A DNA stretch of 64,000 bases from positions 1 through 64,000 of the forward strand of contig JAJZDI010000014.1 in assembly GCA_021806045.1 (NCBI GenBank). Direction: 5' to 3'. Every line of letters begins with the position of its first letter. Position 1 is the stretch's first letter. The DNA is from Actinomycetes bacterium. GTDB taxonomy: Bacteria > Actinomycetota > Acidimicrobiia > Acidimicrobiales > RAAP-2. Shown piece after piece: positions 1-9,121 of this stretch. The position numbers were made by a program, and so were the translations under genes. Under the pieces are notes generated by a model that made no database searches, was not told the DNA's origin, and was given only the letters and a program-made list of their open reading frames with translations.

Positions 1-1142
1 ACGGCCAGGCCGGTGGCCACCAGGGCCGGGTTGCGCTGTTCCAACGTCTCGGAGAAGGCGGTCATCCACGGCGAGTACGCCGTTCCCCGCGCGAACGACA
101 GGATCGAGACGATGAGGATGAACGACGTGTAGGTGGTGGCTGGGTCGGTGGCCCGGGTGGCGAAGATCGACGTCATCACGATGCCGAGGACGGTTCCGGC
201 CAGGATGAACGGCTTGCGCACCCCCACCCGGTCGGAGATCAGCCCGATGATGATCACGGCGGCGGCGTCGGCGGCCCAGAACCAGTTGCCCAGACCGTTG
301 GAGCGGGCCTGGGTGAAGTTGAACACCGAGGTGAAGTAGATGACGAAGAAGCCGACGGCCGCGTAGTAGATGAGGAGGAAGAGACTGATCCCGATCGAAG
401 GCAGGATCACGTCAAGTCTGAGCATCTGCCGCCATGGCCGGCGGATGGCCTCGGCGAGGTCGATGCCGCGAGCTCGCGCCTCGACCAGGACCCGCTCGCG
501 GGCCGACACCATCAGCTGGTCGCGCAATGCGGGTGACAGCTCCCGGAGCGTGAAGAACGCGATGACGAACATGACCAGCCCGGTGACGCCCGAGATCATG
601 TACTGGTCCTGCCACGCGTGCAGGTGGTCGAGCGTGTTGGAGGCCACCTCGGTGACGACCAGGCTGCCGAGGACCGGACCCATGGTCCACAGCCCCATGG
701 CGGCGCCCCGGCGCACCTGGGGGGAGAAGTCCCGCACCAGCGCGGGTGTCGCCACCAGCACCATCCCCTCGACGAAGCCGACGATCGAGACGTAGACGGC
801 GAACTCGTAGGCGTTGGATGCCATGGGGACCAGGAGGAACTGGACCAGGCTGGAGCAGAGCAGCCCCCACACCACCAGGTTGGCCCGGCCCCATCGGTCG
901 GCCCGCGCCGCCAGCAACGAGGTCAGGGCCCCGATGCCGTTCGAGATCACCACCACGTTCAGGTAGAAGTGGAAGCTGATCTGGTACTGGGCGAGGATCG
1001 ACGGCCCCACCGCCCCACCCACGTAGGCCTGGTAGTAGAGGACGATGGTGGTGGCCAGGATGACGAAGAGGAAGCCCGCCCGTGCCCGGGCGCTCGGGTA
1101 GGCGTCGAGCTTCCGGTCCCACAGTCGGATCGACGATGTCAT
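1..1142 (-). CDS. MFS transporter, 3' end beyond the window
   Basis: About 380 codons of a multi-pass membrane transporter that runs off the left edge, so the C-terminal part is missing. Hydrophobic helices alternate with short loops; the loop after the second helix reads RADRWGR, the usual MFS loop 2-3 signature, and a second hydrophobic half begins after a long cytoplasmic loop of charged residues. It resembles the transporter at 50805-52886 throughout, for example in the stretch TPALVRDFSPQ. The ATG at 1142 overlaps the stop of the DinB-fold gene (ATGA), so the two are probably translated together. The substrate is unknown; the adjacent sulfatases suggest a sulfated compound or its product, which is inference only. 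Confidence 0.85.
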   Translation of the reverse strand, partial: MTSSIRLWDRKLDAYPSARARAGFLFVILATTIVLYYQAYVGGAVGPSILAQYQISFHFYLNVVVISNGIGALTSLLAARADRWGRANLVVWGLLCSSLVQFLLVPMASNAYEFAVYVSIVGFVEGMVLVATPALVRDFSPQVRRGAAMGLWTMGPVLGSLVVTEVASNTLDHLHAWQDQYMISGVTGLVMFVIAFFTLRELSPALRDQLMVSARERVLVEARARGIDLAEAIRRPWRQMLRLDVILPSIGISLFLLIYYAAVGFFVIYFTSVFNFTQARSNGLGNWFWAADAAAVIIIGLISDRVGVRKPFILAGTVLGIVMTSIFATRATDPATTYTSFILIVSILSFARGTAYSPWMTAFSETLEQRNPALVATGLA

Positions 1143-1708
1143 GAGGTCATCCCTCCCAGTCCGACGAGCCCGCGGGCGAGCTCGATCTCGCCCATGTGGC
1201 GCAGTCCGTGTTGGTAGATCCAGCACTCGGTCGCATCGAGCAGCGTGATGCCCTCCTCGCCGGCCACCCGGGCACTGAAGGTGCTGGCGATCTGCTCCGG
1301 GAACGGCCGGGCGATCACCAGTCGGTTCAGCTCGGCCGGGTCCAACTGGTCGAGCCACGCCTCCACACGGTCGAAGACGGCGTGGAGGTACGCCTGGAAC
1401 GCCTCGTAGTCCCCGATGCGCTGGTGGACCATCTCGTCGACGGTGCGGTGCTTGCCGTGGTCGGCGATGGCTGGCTGCACCCGGGCCTCCCACTCGTCGT
1501 CCCAGATCGGGGTCTGGCCCGTCATCAACATGAACGACGCGTCGATCATGTTGGCGATGTGGAACAGGCTGAAGGCGATCGGAACCACGCCCTCACGCTC
1601 GAAGTGGTTGACCTGGTCGAGGTCCATAGTGGCCAGCGCGTCGCTGTAGAGGGAGTGGAGCGCGCGCATGCGCCGCTGCAGTGAGTCCAGGATCAATCCG
1701 TCAGCCAT
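1139..1708 (-). CDS. DinB-fold protein
   Basis: A 189-residue, mostly helical soluble protein. It carries the three histidines expected for a DinB/YfiT-type metal site: H50 in the second helix and the pair H167 and H171 (HGLRH) near the C-terminus. Family members are four-helix-bundle proteins, some of them thiol-transferase-like enzymes that use mycothiol or bacillithiol; the true reaction cannot be read from sequence. It sits between the arylsulfatase upstream (98-bp gap) and the MFS gene, whose start overlaps its stop. The rightward arm of this locus encodes another DinB-superfamily protein of the mycothiol-dependent isomerase type (5359-6216), which makes a thiol-linked role plausible. 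Confidence 0.75.
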   Translation of the reverse strand: MADGLILDSLQRRMRALHSLYSDALATMDLDQVNHFEREGVVPIAFSLFHIANMIDASFMLMTGQTPIWDDEWEARVQPAIADHGKHRTVDEMVHQRIGDYEAFQAYLHAVFDRVEAWLDQLDPAELNRLVIARPFPEQIASTFSARVAGEEGITLLDATECWIYQHGLRHMGEIELARGLVGLGGMTS

Positions 1709-1806
1709 GGCTTCGCCCCCTCCTCCGGCGCCGGCACTGGCGCTCCATCACCAGCCGGCCTGCTGGCCGGCTCCCCGATCATGCCCGCACGTCGACACGT
1801 GCGCCG

Positions 1807-4068
1807 TCATTCCCGCGCCAACTCGCTGCGGCCCTCGGCGGCCACGTCCGCATCGGTCCGGCGGGAACGGACCTCCACCACGACCCGCTCGAGGCGGCCC
1901 GTGAACGGATGGGGCCCTGCATAGTCGTCGACGACGGTGGAGAGCGAATCGCGCCCCAGGTCCATGCCCGTCGAGCCCAGCATCCGGGCCAACCACGGGA
2001 CCTCGACAGCGGCCAGGTCGTCGCCGTCGGCGGCGATGGTGACGACCGCTCCTGGCCCGTGCCGTTCGAGGCGGGCGGACAGCTCGTGGCGGCCGGGACC
2101 CAGCGTCACCGGTGCGGCAGCCCGGTGGTGGGTCCCCAGCGCGTTGTAGTCGAACTGGAGCTTCCCGTCGTGCAGGAAGAACACCTGCCCGACGTTGTGG
2201 CTCCCGCGTGCGTAGAGGACGCCTTGCGCTCCCTCCTCCCCCACGACGACGTCCGCGGTGATCGTCCACGGTCGGGCGCCGAGGAGGGGAGCTGCGTCCG
2301 CCGGGATGTGGGAGATGGGCGGCCGGTACTCGTACGTCAGGGAGGCATGGGGCGTGCCGGGCTGCGTGTGCCCCCCGAAGAGCTCGATCGTCCGGTCGTC
2401 GAGGGGAAGCACGCCCATGGCGCCGGCCTCCGACCACCACCGGTCGATCATCTCGGCCAGCTTCGCCGGGTGGTCGGCCGACAGGTCGTTGCACTCGGAG
2501 AAGTCCTCGTCGAGGTGAAAGAGGGCCCACTCGTCGGCATCGTAGGGGTGGCCCTGGACGTGATAGGTGGTCGCCTTCCAGCCGTCCGCGTAGATGCCGC
2601 GGTGCCCCATCTGCTCGAAGTACTGGGTGGTGCGAGGCGGTGGGGCGGCTCCGTCGGCGAACGTCGGCGCAATCGAGCGGCCGTGCAGGGGGATCTGGAC
2701 ATGGCCGCCGAATTGCTCGGGCGCCGGCGCGCCGGTGACGTCCAGGATGGTGGCAGCCACGTCGACGGCGTGGCAGAACTGGGTGCGGATCGAGCCCGCC
2801 TGCGACGGGTCGATGCCGCCCGGCCAGTGGACGATGAACGGATCGCGCACGCCGCCGCCGTAGGTGTTCTGCTTGTACCACCGGAGCGGGGAGTTGCCGG
2901 CCTGGGCCCACCCCCACGGGTAGTTCGAATGGGAGTGGGGACCGCCGATGTCGTCGAGGCGGTTGTCCACCAGGGCGTCGATGTCCTCCAGGTGCCCGTT
3001 GAAGAAGCTGAACTCGTCCATCACCCCGAACGGCCCGCCCTCCTGGCTGGCGCCGTTGTCGGAGACGACCATGAACACGGTGTCGTCCAGCAGGTCCTGG
3101 TCGCGCAGGAACTCGACCAGCCGGCCGATCTGGTCGTCGGTGTGCTCGAGCATGGCGGCGAAGGCCTCCTGCAACCGGCAGGAGAACGCCTTCTGGTTGG
3201 CCGTGAGGTCGTCCCAGGCGGGGACACCGGGGTTGCGGGGCGCCAGCGTGGTCCCGGGGGGCACGATGCCGAGCTCGAGCTGGCGCTCGAACCACCGCTG
3301 GCGCATCACGTCGTAGCCCTCGTCGAACGCACCCCGCCACCGCTGGCGGTAGGCCTCAGGCGCCTGATGGGGGGCATGGGTGGCACCGAAGGCGAGGTAG
3401 AGGAAGAAGGGCCGGTCGGGGCGGACCGAGACCAGGTCCCGGATCCATCCCATCGAGCGGTCGACGATGTCCTCGCTCACGTGGTAGCCGTCCTCGGGCC
3501 GGCCGGGCGGGTCGACGTGGTGGTTGTCGTGGGTCAGCTCCGGGTGGAACTGGTCGGTCTCGCCCTGGAGGAACCCGTAGTAGCGGTCGAATCCCTTCTG
3601 GAGCGGCCAATTGGTGTGCGGCCCCGCGGCCGACGTCTCGTGCATGGGAGCGAGGTGCCATTTGCCGGCCGCGAACGTGGCGTAGCCGTGGGCTCGCAGC
3701 AGCTCGGCGACGGTGGCCGCACGGGGGGTGATGCCGCCCCGCATGTGGGGATAGCCGCTGTTCCAGTTGGAGACGCCCCGCATCCCCACCGCGTGGTGGT
3801 TGCGACCGGTCAGCAGGCAGGCGCGCGATGGCGAGCAGAGGGCGGTGGTGTGGAAGCCGGTGTAGCGGAGGCCCCCGCGGGCCAGGGCGTCGATCGCCGG
3901 CGTGGCCAGGGTGGAGCCGTAGGAGCCGAAGTGGGCGAACCCCGTGTCATCCAGCACGACGAGGACGACGTTCGGCCCGCCGATCCCGGCGGGCGGTTCC
4001 GGCCACCACGGCTCGGAGTCGAGATGGGTGCGGCCGATGCGGCCCCCGAACTCGGGCTCACCGATCAT
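1807..4068 (-). CDS. arylsulfatase (large, formylglycine type)
   Basis: A 753-residue sulfatase. The N-terminus EFGGRIGRT leads into NVVLVVLDDTGFAHFG, whose Asp pair binds the divalent metal. The formylglycine motif CSPSRACLLTGR follows with the modified Cys at residue 78. NHHAVGM, GKWHL and SDNGAS blocks complete the alkaline-phosphatase-superfamily core, and a C-terminal beta-rich domain follows. The enzyme should hydrolyse sulfate esters. No signal peptide is visible. The reading frame is open upstream to 4248, but that leader is Gly/Ala/Asn repeat sequence. I chose the ATG at 4068 because EFGGRIGRT is where homologues normally begin; the ATG at 4134 is the alternative. No formylglycine-generating enzyme is encoded in the window, so it must be supplied elsewhere. 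Confidence 0.92.
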   Translation of the reverse strand: MIGEPEFGGRIGRTHLDSEPWWPEPPAGIGGPNVVLVVLDDTGFAHFGSYGSTLATPAIDALARGGLRYTGFHTTALCSPSRACLLTGRNHHAVGMRGVSNWNSGYPHMRGGITPRAATVAELLRAHGYATFAAGKWHLAPMHETSAAGPHTNWPLQKGFDRYYGFLQGETDQFHPELTHDNHHVDPPGRPEDGYHVSEDIVDRSMGWIRDLVSVRPDRPFFLYLAFGATHAPHQAPEAYRQRWRGAFDEGYDVMRQRWFERQLELGIVPPGTTLAPRNPGVPAWDDLTANQKAFSCRLQEAFAAMLEHTDDQIGRLVEFLRDQDLLDDTVFMVVSDNGASQEGGPFGVMDEFSFFNGHLEDIDALVDNRLDDIGGPHSHSNYPWGWAQAGNSPLRWYKQNTYGGGVRDPFIVHWPGGIDPSQAGSIRTQFCHAVDVAATILDVTGAPAPEQFGGHVQIPLHGRSIAPTFADGAAPPPRTTQYFEQMGHRGIYADGWKATTYHVQGHPYDADEWALFHLDEDFSECNDLSADHPAKLAEMIDRWWSEAGAMGVLPLDDRTIELFGGHTQPGTPHASLTYEYRPPISHIPADAAPLLGARPWTITADVVVGEEGAQGVLYARGSHNVGQVFFLHDGKLQFDYNALGTHHRAAAPVTLGPGRHELSARLERHGPGAVVTIAADGDDLAAVEVPWLARMLGSTGMDLGRDSLSTVVDDYAGPHPFTGRLERVVVEVRSRRTDADVAAEGRSELARE

Positions 4069-4185
4069 CGCATGCCGCGCTCGGAAGCCCGCCCGGATGC
4101 CACCTCGACTGCCATGCGCTTCCCCCTCGATCATGTGCCCGGTACGTCCCGAGCGTGCGTGCTGCTGGTTCGGCCGGCGGGCACC

Positions 4186-4221
4186 GGCACCACCGGCACC
4201 ATTGGCACCACCGGCACCATT
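4186..4221. repeat. two tandem copies of an 18-bp repeat
   Basis: The unit ggcaccaccggcaccatt occurs twice without mismatch at 4186-4203 and 4204-4221, with shorter GGCACC pieces on the left side. Being 18 bp, it keeps frame and would encode Asn/Gly/Ala repeats if the sulfatase were read from its longest frame. Confidence 0.8.
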
Positions 4222-4250
4222 CACACCACGTCCGCCTGATCCAATCACTT

Positions 4251-4268
4251 GTCAGTTTGACTGTCAAC
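4251..4268. promoter_or_regulatory. palindromic operator candidate
   Basis: TTGACTGTCAA at 4257-4267 is a perfect odd palindrome of 5-bp arms around one base. The flanking CAGT and ACTG extend the symmetry with a one-base offset. It lies in the most AT-rich part of the divergent gap, in front of an operon that carries its own TetR gene (6213-7022). Binding by that regulator is inferred. Confidence 0.45.
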
Positions 4269-4446
4269 TGTTACGCTCAGCCACAGGTGCCGGTCGTCCG
4301 AACCCGGCTCCGACAGCCGGTCGGTGGCGGAGGGTGGGCCACGATCGGCACGGGGGCCACACACGGGCACGACCGGTCGACACGACACGGGCGGCTCGCC
4401 GGGGGACACTGTTCCGGTCGCAGATGCTGCCACTTCAGGAGGCCCG

Positions 4447-5232
4447 ATGACCGAACGCTCACCTGCCCGGACCGGACGGCAGCCCGCCGCACGTCCCACC
4501 TCCGTCGACTTCCACTTCGATGTGATGTGCCCCTTCGCCTACCAGACCTCGAAGTGGATCCGCGAGGTGCGGGCACAGATCGGGATCGAGGTCAATTGGC
4601 GGTTCTTCAGCCTCGAGGAGGTGAACCGGGCCGAGGGGAAGAAGCACCCCTGGGAGCGCGAGTGGTCCTATGGCTGGTCGATGATGCGGGTCGGCGCCTA
4701 CCTGCGCCGCCAGGACATGGCACTGCTCGACGCCTGGTACGAGCGTGCCGGGCGCGCCCTGCACGAGGAGGGCCACAAGCCCCATGTGCCCGACGTGGCC
4801 AGAGCGCTGCTCGAGGAGCTCGGCCTCGACCCGGCCATCGTCGACGCGGCCATCGCCGATCCCACGACCAACGACGAGGTCCACGCCGAGCATCAGAGGG
4901 TCATCGACGCCAAGGGCTTCGGGGTACCGACGCTCTTCTTCCCTGACGGTCAGTGCTTGTTCGGTCCGGTCCTGCTCGATCCCCCGACCGGCGACGCAGC
5001 CGTACGGCTGTGGGACGCGGTGGTGGCATGGACCGAATTCCCCCACCTCTACGAGCTCCAGCGCCCGAAGACGGCGGCGGACGAGCGCTTCATCGTCGAG
5101 CAGTTCCGCCCCTACCTCGAGGCACGGGACTGGGTGAGCATCAACCGGGGAACCGTCATCGACTTCTCCAGGGTCGGTGCCGACCGCACCGCCTCGGATG
5201 GCACGCCGTCGGCGACCGTGGCCGGAACGTGA
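4447..5232 (+). CDS. DsbA-family thioredoxin-fold protein
   Basis: A 261-residue protein with an N-terminal thioredoxin strand followed by [17 protein letters not shown], where C28 is the only cysteine of the active-site motif (CPFA, not CxxC). A helical insertion follows, then the cis-Pro loop GVPTLFF and the pattern [10 protein letters not shown]. It is most like the actinobacterial DsbA-like proteins related to mycothiol-dependent nitroreductases. With one active-site Cys it probably uses a low-molecular-weight thiol and not an internal disulfide. The ATG at 4447 is preceded by AGGAGG at a good distance; the longer open frame upstream lacks a site. It opens the rightward operon ahead of a mycothiol-isomerase-type gene, which fits a thiol-linked role. 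Confidence 0.82.
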   Translation: MTERSPARTGRQPAARPTSVDFHFDVMCPFAYQTSKWIREVRAQIGIEVNWRFFSLEEVNRAEGKKHPWEREWSYGWSMMRVGAYLRRQDMALLDAWYERAGRALHEEGHKPHVPDVARALLEELGLDPAIVDAAIADPTTNDEVHAEHQRVIDAKGFGVPTLFFPDGQCLFGPVLLDPPTGDAAVRLWDAVVAWTEFPHLYELQRPKTAADERFIVEQFRPYLEARDWVSINRGTVIDFSRVGADRTASDGTPSATVAGT

Positions 5233-5358
5233 CGGACGCAGTGGCGCGCAGGGGCCCGATGGGCAGCCGCTGCGGCATGGAACTCGTCTACCGTGACGTG
5301 CCCGGAGCCGGGACCGACCGCACCGGTGGGTACGCCTGCGCATGCGAGGAGGGACACC

Positions 5359-6216
5359 ATGACTGACCAAGGTTCGAATGGACCGGGAACGGGGACCGGC
5401 GATCCGGGGGCGACCCGGGATCGGATCGTGGGGCTCCTGCGCGACGCCTGGGGATCGATCGGCACGCTGCTCGGACAGCTCGACGACGCCCAGTGGTCCG
5501 CACCGGCGCTCCCGGGCTGGGACGTCCACGATGTCGTCTCGCACATCGTCGGTGGCGAACGCCAGTTGGCCGGTGGCGACCCGCCACCGCCGCTGCCGGA
5601 CGACGCAGACACCAGCCATGTCCGTAACGACATCGCGAAGATGAACGAGGCGTGGATCGTCGCCCTCCGGGCCGTCTCCCACGCCGAGCTGCGCGACGGC
5701 TTCGAGGAGATCACCGCGATCCGGCTGGCCCAGCTCGAGGCCATGACACCGGAAGAGTACGAAGCTCCGTCGTGGACGCCGGTCGGTCCGGGGACCTACG
5801 CCCGCTTCATGGAGGTGCGGGTCTTCGACTCGTGGATGCACGAGCAGGACATCCGCTGGGCGGTGGGGATCCCCGGCAACGAGTCGGGTCCCGTCGCCGA
5901 GCAGTCCCTGTCGGAGGTGGTGGGCAGCCTGGGATACATCGTCGGAAAGCGTGCTGGCATGCCGGACGGGAGCACCGTGCGCATCCGCCTCACCGGGCCG
6001 ATCGAGCGGGACCTCCACGTCGTCGTCGACGGCAGAGCCCGGGTCGTCGACCAGCTCCCCGGCCAGCCGTCCGTGTCCATCACCCTCCCCTTCCCGCTCT
6101 TCATGCGGCTCACCGGCGGACGGGTCGATCCCGGGTCGGTGGTCGACCAGGTGGAGCTGGGAGGCGACCAGGACCTGGCCAGGCAACTGGCCACCAACAT
6201 GGCGTTCACCATATGA
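5359..6216 (+). CDS. maleylpyruvate isomerase family, mycothiol-dependent type
   Basis: A 285-residue protein of the DinB superfamily. The N-terminal domain contains LPGWDVHDVVSHIVGGE with the conserved His at 62, and FDSWMHEQDIRWAVG (H161, E162, D164) provides the rest of the likely metal site. A smaller C-terminal domain (about residues 185-285) resembles the sterol-carrier-like half seen in this family. Members use mycothiol or an unknown thiol in isomerisation or transferase reactions; the substrate here is unknown. The start at 5359 follows GAGGAGGG. It is 126 bp downstream of the DsbA-like gene, and its stop overlaps the next start as ATGA. Confidence 0.82.
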   Translation: MTDQGSNGPGTGTGDPGATRDRIVGLLRDAWGSIGTLLGQLDDAQWSAPALPGWDVHDVVSHIVGGERQLAGGDPPPPLPDDADTSHVRNDIAKMNEAWIVALRAVSHAELRDGFEEITAIRLAQLEAMTPEEYEAPSWTPVGPGTYARFMEVRVFDSWMHEQDIRWAVGIPGNESGPVAEQSLSEVVGSLGYIVGKRAGMPDGSTVRIRLTGPIERDLHVVVDGRARVVDQLPGQPSVSITLPFPLFMRLTGGRVDPGSVVDQVELGGDQDLARQLATNMAFTI

Positions 6217-7022
6217 GCACGCCGACCGGTCCGGGTCGCCCGTACACCACCTCCGGACTGCTGCGGGATCGGAGCGCCACCTTCGGCGGTGTCGACGACA
6301 CCGCCGACGAGCCGGTCGAGGAGGACGGCCGCCGCTACCGGCGCCAGCGCAACCGTGCGTCGGTGGTCGACGCCTTGCTCGACCTGTACCGCGACGGCAA
6401 CCTCCGGCCCAGCTCGACCGAGATCGCCGAACGAGCCGGCCTGTCGTCCCGGTCGCTCTTCCGCTACTTCGACGACGTCGACGACCTGATGCGCTCCGCC
6501 GTCCGCCGACAGCAGCAGCGGGCGCTGCCCCTCCTCACCATCGACGCCGGGGTCGACGCCCCTCTCCATGTCCGTGCCACTGCGCTGGTGGAGCAACGCT
6601 TCCGGCTCTTCGACGCCGTGGCACCGGCCGCCACCGTGTCGCGCCTGCAGGCGCCGTTCCAGTCCACCATCGCGTCCGAGCTGGCCCAGGGGCGCGCCTA
6701 CCTGCGCGCCCAGCTTGTGGAGCTGTTCGGCGCCGAGCTGGCCGCCATGGGCACACCCCGATCATCCCTGGCCCTCGCTGCGCTCGATGTCGTCACGTCC
6801 TTCGAGTCCTTCCAGCTCCTCTGCAACGACCAGGCGCTGGCAACCCACCGGGCGAAGGCGGCCATGGCCGGCGCCGTCGAGGCGCTGCTCGTCACGGGGG
6901 AGATGGGCGAGGCGGCAGCCGGGTTCGTCGCCGGGAGCGGCGGGAGTGACGGGGACGGCGGGAGTGACGGGGGTGGCGGGACGGCCGGGGGTGGCGACGG
7001 CGATCGGGAAGGCCCGTCGTGA
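6213..7022 (+). CDS. TetR-family transcriptional regulator
   Basis: A 269-residue regulator. The helix-turn-helix lies near residues 65-95 and includes EIAERAGLSSRSLFRYFDDV, the usual TetR recognition pattern. A helical ligand-binding domain follows. It ends in a glycine/aspartate/serine-rich tail of about 30 residues that is low in complexity and probably disordered. The start overlaps the stop of the isomerase gene (ATGA), so it is embedded in the operon it may control; the palindrome at 4257-4267 is a candidate target. The ligand is unknown. Confidence 0.88.
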   Translation: MSTPTGPGRPYTTSGLLRDRSATFGGVDDTADEPVEEDGRRYRRQRNRASVVDALLDLYRDGNLRPSSTEIAERAGLSSRSLFRYFDDVDDLMRSAVRRQQQRALPLLTIDAGVDAPLHVRATALVEQRFRLFDAVAPAATVSRLQAPFQSTIASELAQGRAYLRAQLVELFGAELAAMGTPRSSLALAALDVVTSFESFQLLCNDQALATHRAKAAMAGAVEALLVTGEMGEAAAGFVAGSGGSDGDGGSDGGGGTAGGGDGDREGPS

Positions 7023-7471
7023 CGCCCGCACGCGCCTCGATCCGACGCGAGTTGCGCATCCTCCACCCGGCCGATGAGGTGTGGGCGCTCGTCGGCGATC
7101 CCACGCGGCTGCATGAGTGGTTCCCGGGAGTGACCGCCTGCGAGGTCGACGGCGACACCCGCGTCATCACCACCAGGAGCGGCATCCCCATGCCCGAGCA
7201 GCTCCTCACCATCGACCCCCTCCAGCGCCGGTTCCAGTACCGGATCACCGCCCCGCTCTTCAAGGAGCACCTGGGGACCATCGACGTCATCGACCTCGGC
7301 GACCGCACCTCCCTCGTCGTCTACGGAACCGACGCCGATCCCGCCACGCTGGCACTGGTGATCGGCGGGGCGACGGGCCAGGCGCTCGTCAACCTGGCGG
7401 ACCTGCTCGACCGGTCCGCTCCGGCAGGTCACGACGCTCCGTCGCACGAGCCTGCGCACGCGGCCACCTGA
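7019..7471 (+). CDS. SRPBCC (START-like) family protein
   Basis: A 150-residue protein beginning with a GTG that overlaps the TetR stop. It shows the polyketide-cyclase/START-like layout: strand RRELRILHPADEVWALVGD, then LHEWFPGVTACEVDGDTRV, and a long C-terminal helix ATGQALVNLADLLDR. Such proteins bind hydrophobic ligands in a deep cavity and act as cyclases, hydratases or carriers. Its place between a TetR regulator and a sulfatase suggests it handles the same aromatic or steroid-like ligand; this is inference. Confidence 0.8.
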   Translation: MTPARASIRRELRILHPADEVWALVGDPTRLHEWFPGVTACEVDGDTRVITTRSGIPMPEQLLTIDPLQRRFQYRITAPLFKEHLGTIDVIDLGDRTSLVVYGTDADPATLALVIGGATGQALVNLADLLDRSAPAGHDAPSHEPAHAAT

Positions 7472-7537
7472 CGGCCGAGCCGCAGACCGCAGGCCCGCCC
7501 CCACAAACGAAAACGAACCGAGCCCCCAGGAGGACCG

Positions 7538-9121
7538 ATGGGTCGCAAGATCCTCTTCGTCACGACCGACCAGCAGCGTTACGACACCCTGGGGTGCAAC
7601 GGCGGCACGATCGCCCGCACGCCGGTCGTCGATGCCCTCGCCGCCGACGGCATCCGGTTCGAACGGGCCCACCCCCAGTCCGTGGTGTGCATGCCGTCCC
7701 GCTCCACGATGCTCACCGGTCAACATCCCTCGACCCACGGGGTGTGGATGAACGGCGTGCCGCTGCCGGTGGACGCTCCCTCGGTCGCCGACGTGCTCCA
7801 CCGTTCCGGCTACCGCACCGCGCTCATCGGCAAGGCGCACTTCCAGCCCTACCTGGACCCGTTCCTCCGCTTCGAGGAGAACGCCATGAGCCGGGTAGGG
7901 CTGCCTGCGGGGCGGACGCACCGGGGGTTCGAGCACATGGAGTCGGCCACCCACGGACCCGCCGGTCCCCTCCACTACGCCCGGTGGCTGGTCACCGAGC
8001 ACCCCGAGGCCGTCGGCGGCTTCTACCAGGTGCTCGACGGCTCGCTCCAGGTGAACGACGAGGGCGGCGGCGACACCGGCGCACCCCAGGTGAAGGTGAA
8101 CCCGATCGACCGCAGCTGGTACCACACCGACTGGGTGGCCGACCGGACGATCGGCTGGCTCGAGTCGCTCGGTGCCGAGGACGACTGGTTCTGCTGGATG
8201 AGCTTCCCCGACCCCCACCATCCGTGGGACCCACCCCAGTCGGAGGTGGGCCGGGTCGACTGGCACGACGTGCCCCTTCCTGCCGGCTACCCGGAACGGG
8301 CTGGCGACCGGGAGCGGATCATCGGGGACAAGCCGCGCCACTGGCGCCTCTGGTACGACGGCGAGCTCGTCACCAACTACGAGGCGCCGGCGAGGTGGGT
8401 GCCGGCATCGCTCACCGCCGACCAGCTCCGCGAGGTCCTGGCCCGCGATGCCGTCGAGTGCGAACTGATCGACGAAGCCCTCGGGCGCGTGCTCGCCGCC
8501 ATCGAGCGGCGGGGCTGGGGTGACGACGTGGACGTCATCTTCACCACCGATCACGGCGAGCTGGGTGGGGACTACGGCCTCCTCTTCAAGGGTCCGTACC
8601 ACGTCGACGCGCTCATGCGGCTGCCCCTCGTCTGGCGGCCGGCCAGATCGGCACGGACCGGTCCGGTGACCGGCACGGAGGCAGAGCCGGCGATGCCGGC
8701 GGCGCCGGCGGTGGTCACCCGGCCGGTGGGCCTGGTCGACCTGGCCCCCACCTTCTGTGCCATCGCCGGAGTCGAGGCCCCCTCGTGGATGCAGGGCAGA
8801 TCCCTTCCCGTCTCCGACGCCGACGCCGAGGCCAGAGGTTTCGAGCGGGTCCTCACCGAATGGGACAGCGCCATCTTCGGCATCGACGTCCACCTGCGGA
8901 CGATGATGCGTGACCACTTCGTCTGCACCGCGTACCGGTCGGGCACATGCCACGACGGCTCCGAAGGCGAGCTCTACGACCTGGACGAGGACCCCCTCCA
9001 GCAGGTCAACCTGTGGGACGACCCCGACCGCCGGGCGCTGCGCGACGACCTGGTCGCCGACCTGGAGGACCACCAGCCGCCCGTCCGTTCGCCGCACCTG
9101 CTGCTGGAGGCCCCCGTATGA
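7538..9121 (+). CDS. sulfatase (formylglycine type)
   Basis: A 527-residue cytoplasmic-type sulfatase. KILFVTTDQQRYDTLGC supplies the metal-binding Asp at residue 11, and VVCMPSRSTMLTGQ is the formylglycine motif with Cys at 51. IGKAHF, SFPDPHHPW and FTTDHGELGGDYGLLFKG follow in the usual order, and the end (ELYDLDEDPLQQVNLWDD) is the classic C-terminal strand block of this family. It could act on a choline-sulfate-like or other small sulfate or phosphonate ester. A good AGGAGG precedes the ATG. It differs strongly from the 753-residue sulfatase in the other arm, so the locus carries two distinct sulfatases. The stop overlaps the next start. Confidence 0.92.
   Translation: MGRKILFVTTDQQRYDTLGCNGGTIARTPVVDALAADGIRFERAHPQSVVCMPSRSTMLTGQHPSTHGVWMNGVPLPVDAPSVADVLHRSGYRTALIGKAHFQPYLDPFLRFEENAMSRVGLPAGRTHRGFEHMESATHGPAGPLHYARWLVTEHPEAVGGFYQVLDGSLQVNDEGGGDTGAPQVKVNPIDRSWYHTDWVADRTIGWLESLGAEDDWFCWMSFPDPHHPWDPPQSEVGRVDWHDVPLPAGYPERAGDRERIIGDKPRHWRLWYDGELVTNYEAPARWVPASLTADQLREVLARDAVECELIDEALGRVLAAIERRGWGDDVDVIFTTDHGELGGDYGLLFKGPYHVDALMRLPLVWRPARSARTGPVTGTEAEPAMPAAPAVVTRPVGLVDLAPTFCAIAGVEAPSWMQGRSLPVSDADAEARGFERVLTEWDSAIFGIDVHLRTMMRDHFVCTAYRSGTCHDGSEGELYDLDEDPLQQVNLWDDPDRRALRDDLVADLEDHQPPVRSPHLLLEAPV

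Larger units (their letters stand above)
4069..4446. other. divergent intergenic region between the two arms of the sulfatase locus
   Basis: This 378-bp gap separates the leftward sulfatase gene from the rightward DsbA-like gene and should hold both promoters. It contains two exact copies of an 18-bp repeat (4186-4221) and an AT-richer segment around 4245-4275 with an 11-bp palindrome. Apparent reading frames across it, including a Trp/Cys-rich one on the minus strand, are translations of the repeat and are not supported as genes. Confidence 0.6.

Noticed and set aside
1681-4239. An open frame of about 850 codons on the plus strand opposite the arylsulfatase.
   Set aside because: It lacks any domain, is full of Arg/Gly/Val/Pro and Asp-rich runs, and is the mirror of a well-supported sulfatase gene. 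Long antisense frames are expected at this GC content.
4058-4267. A small minus-strand frame rich in Trp and Cys, resembling a metal-binding peptide.
   Set aside because: The Trp/Cys pattern is just another reading of the 18-bp GGCACC repeat, and no ribosome binding site or conserved context supports it.
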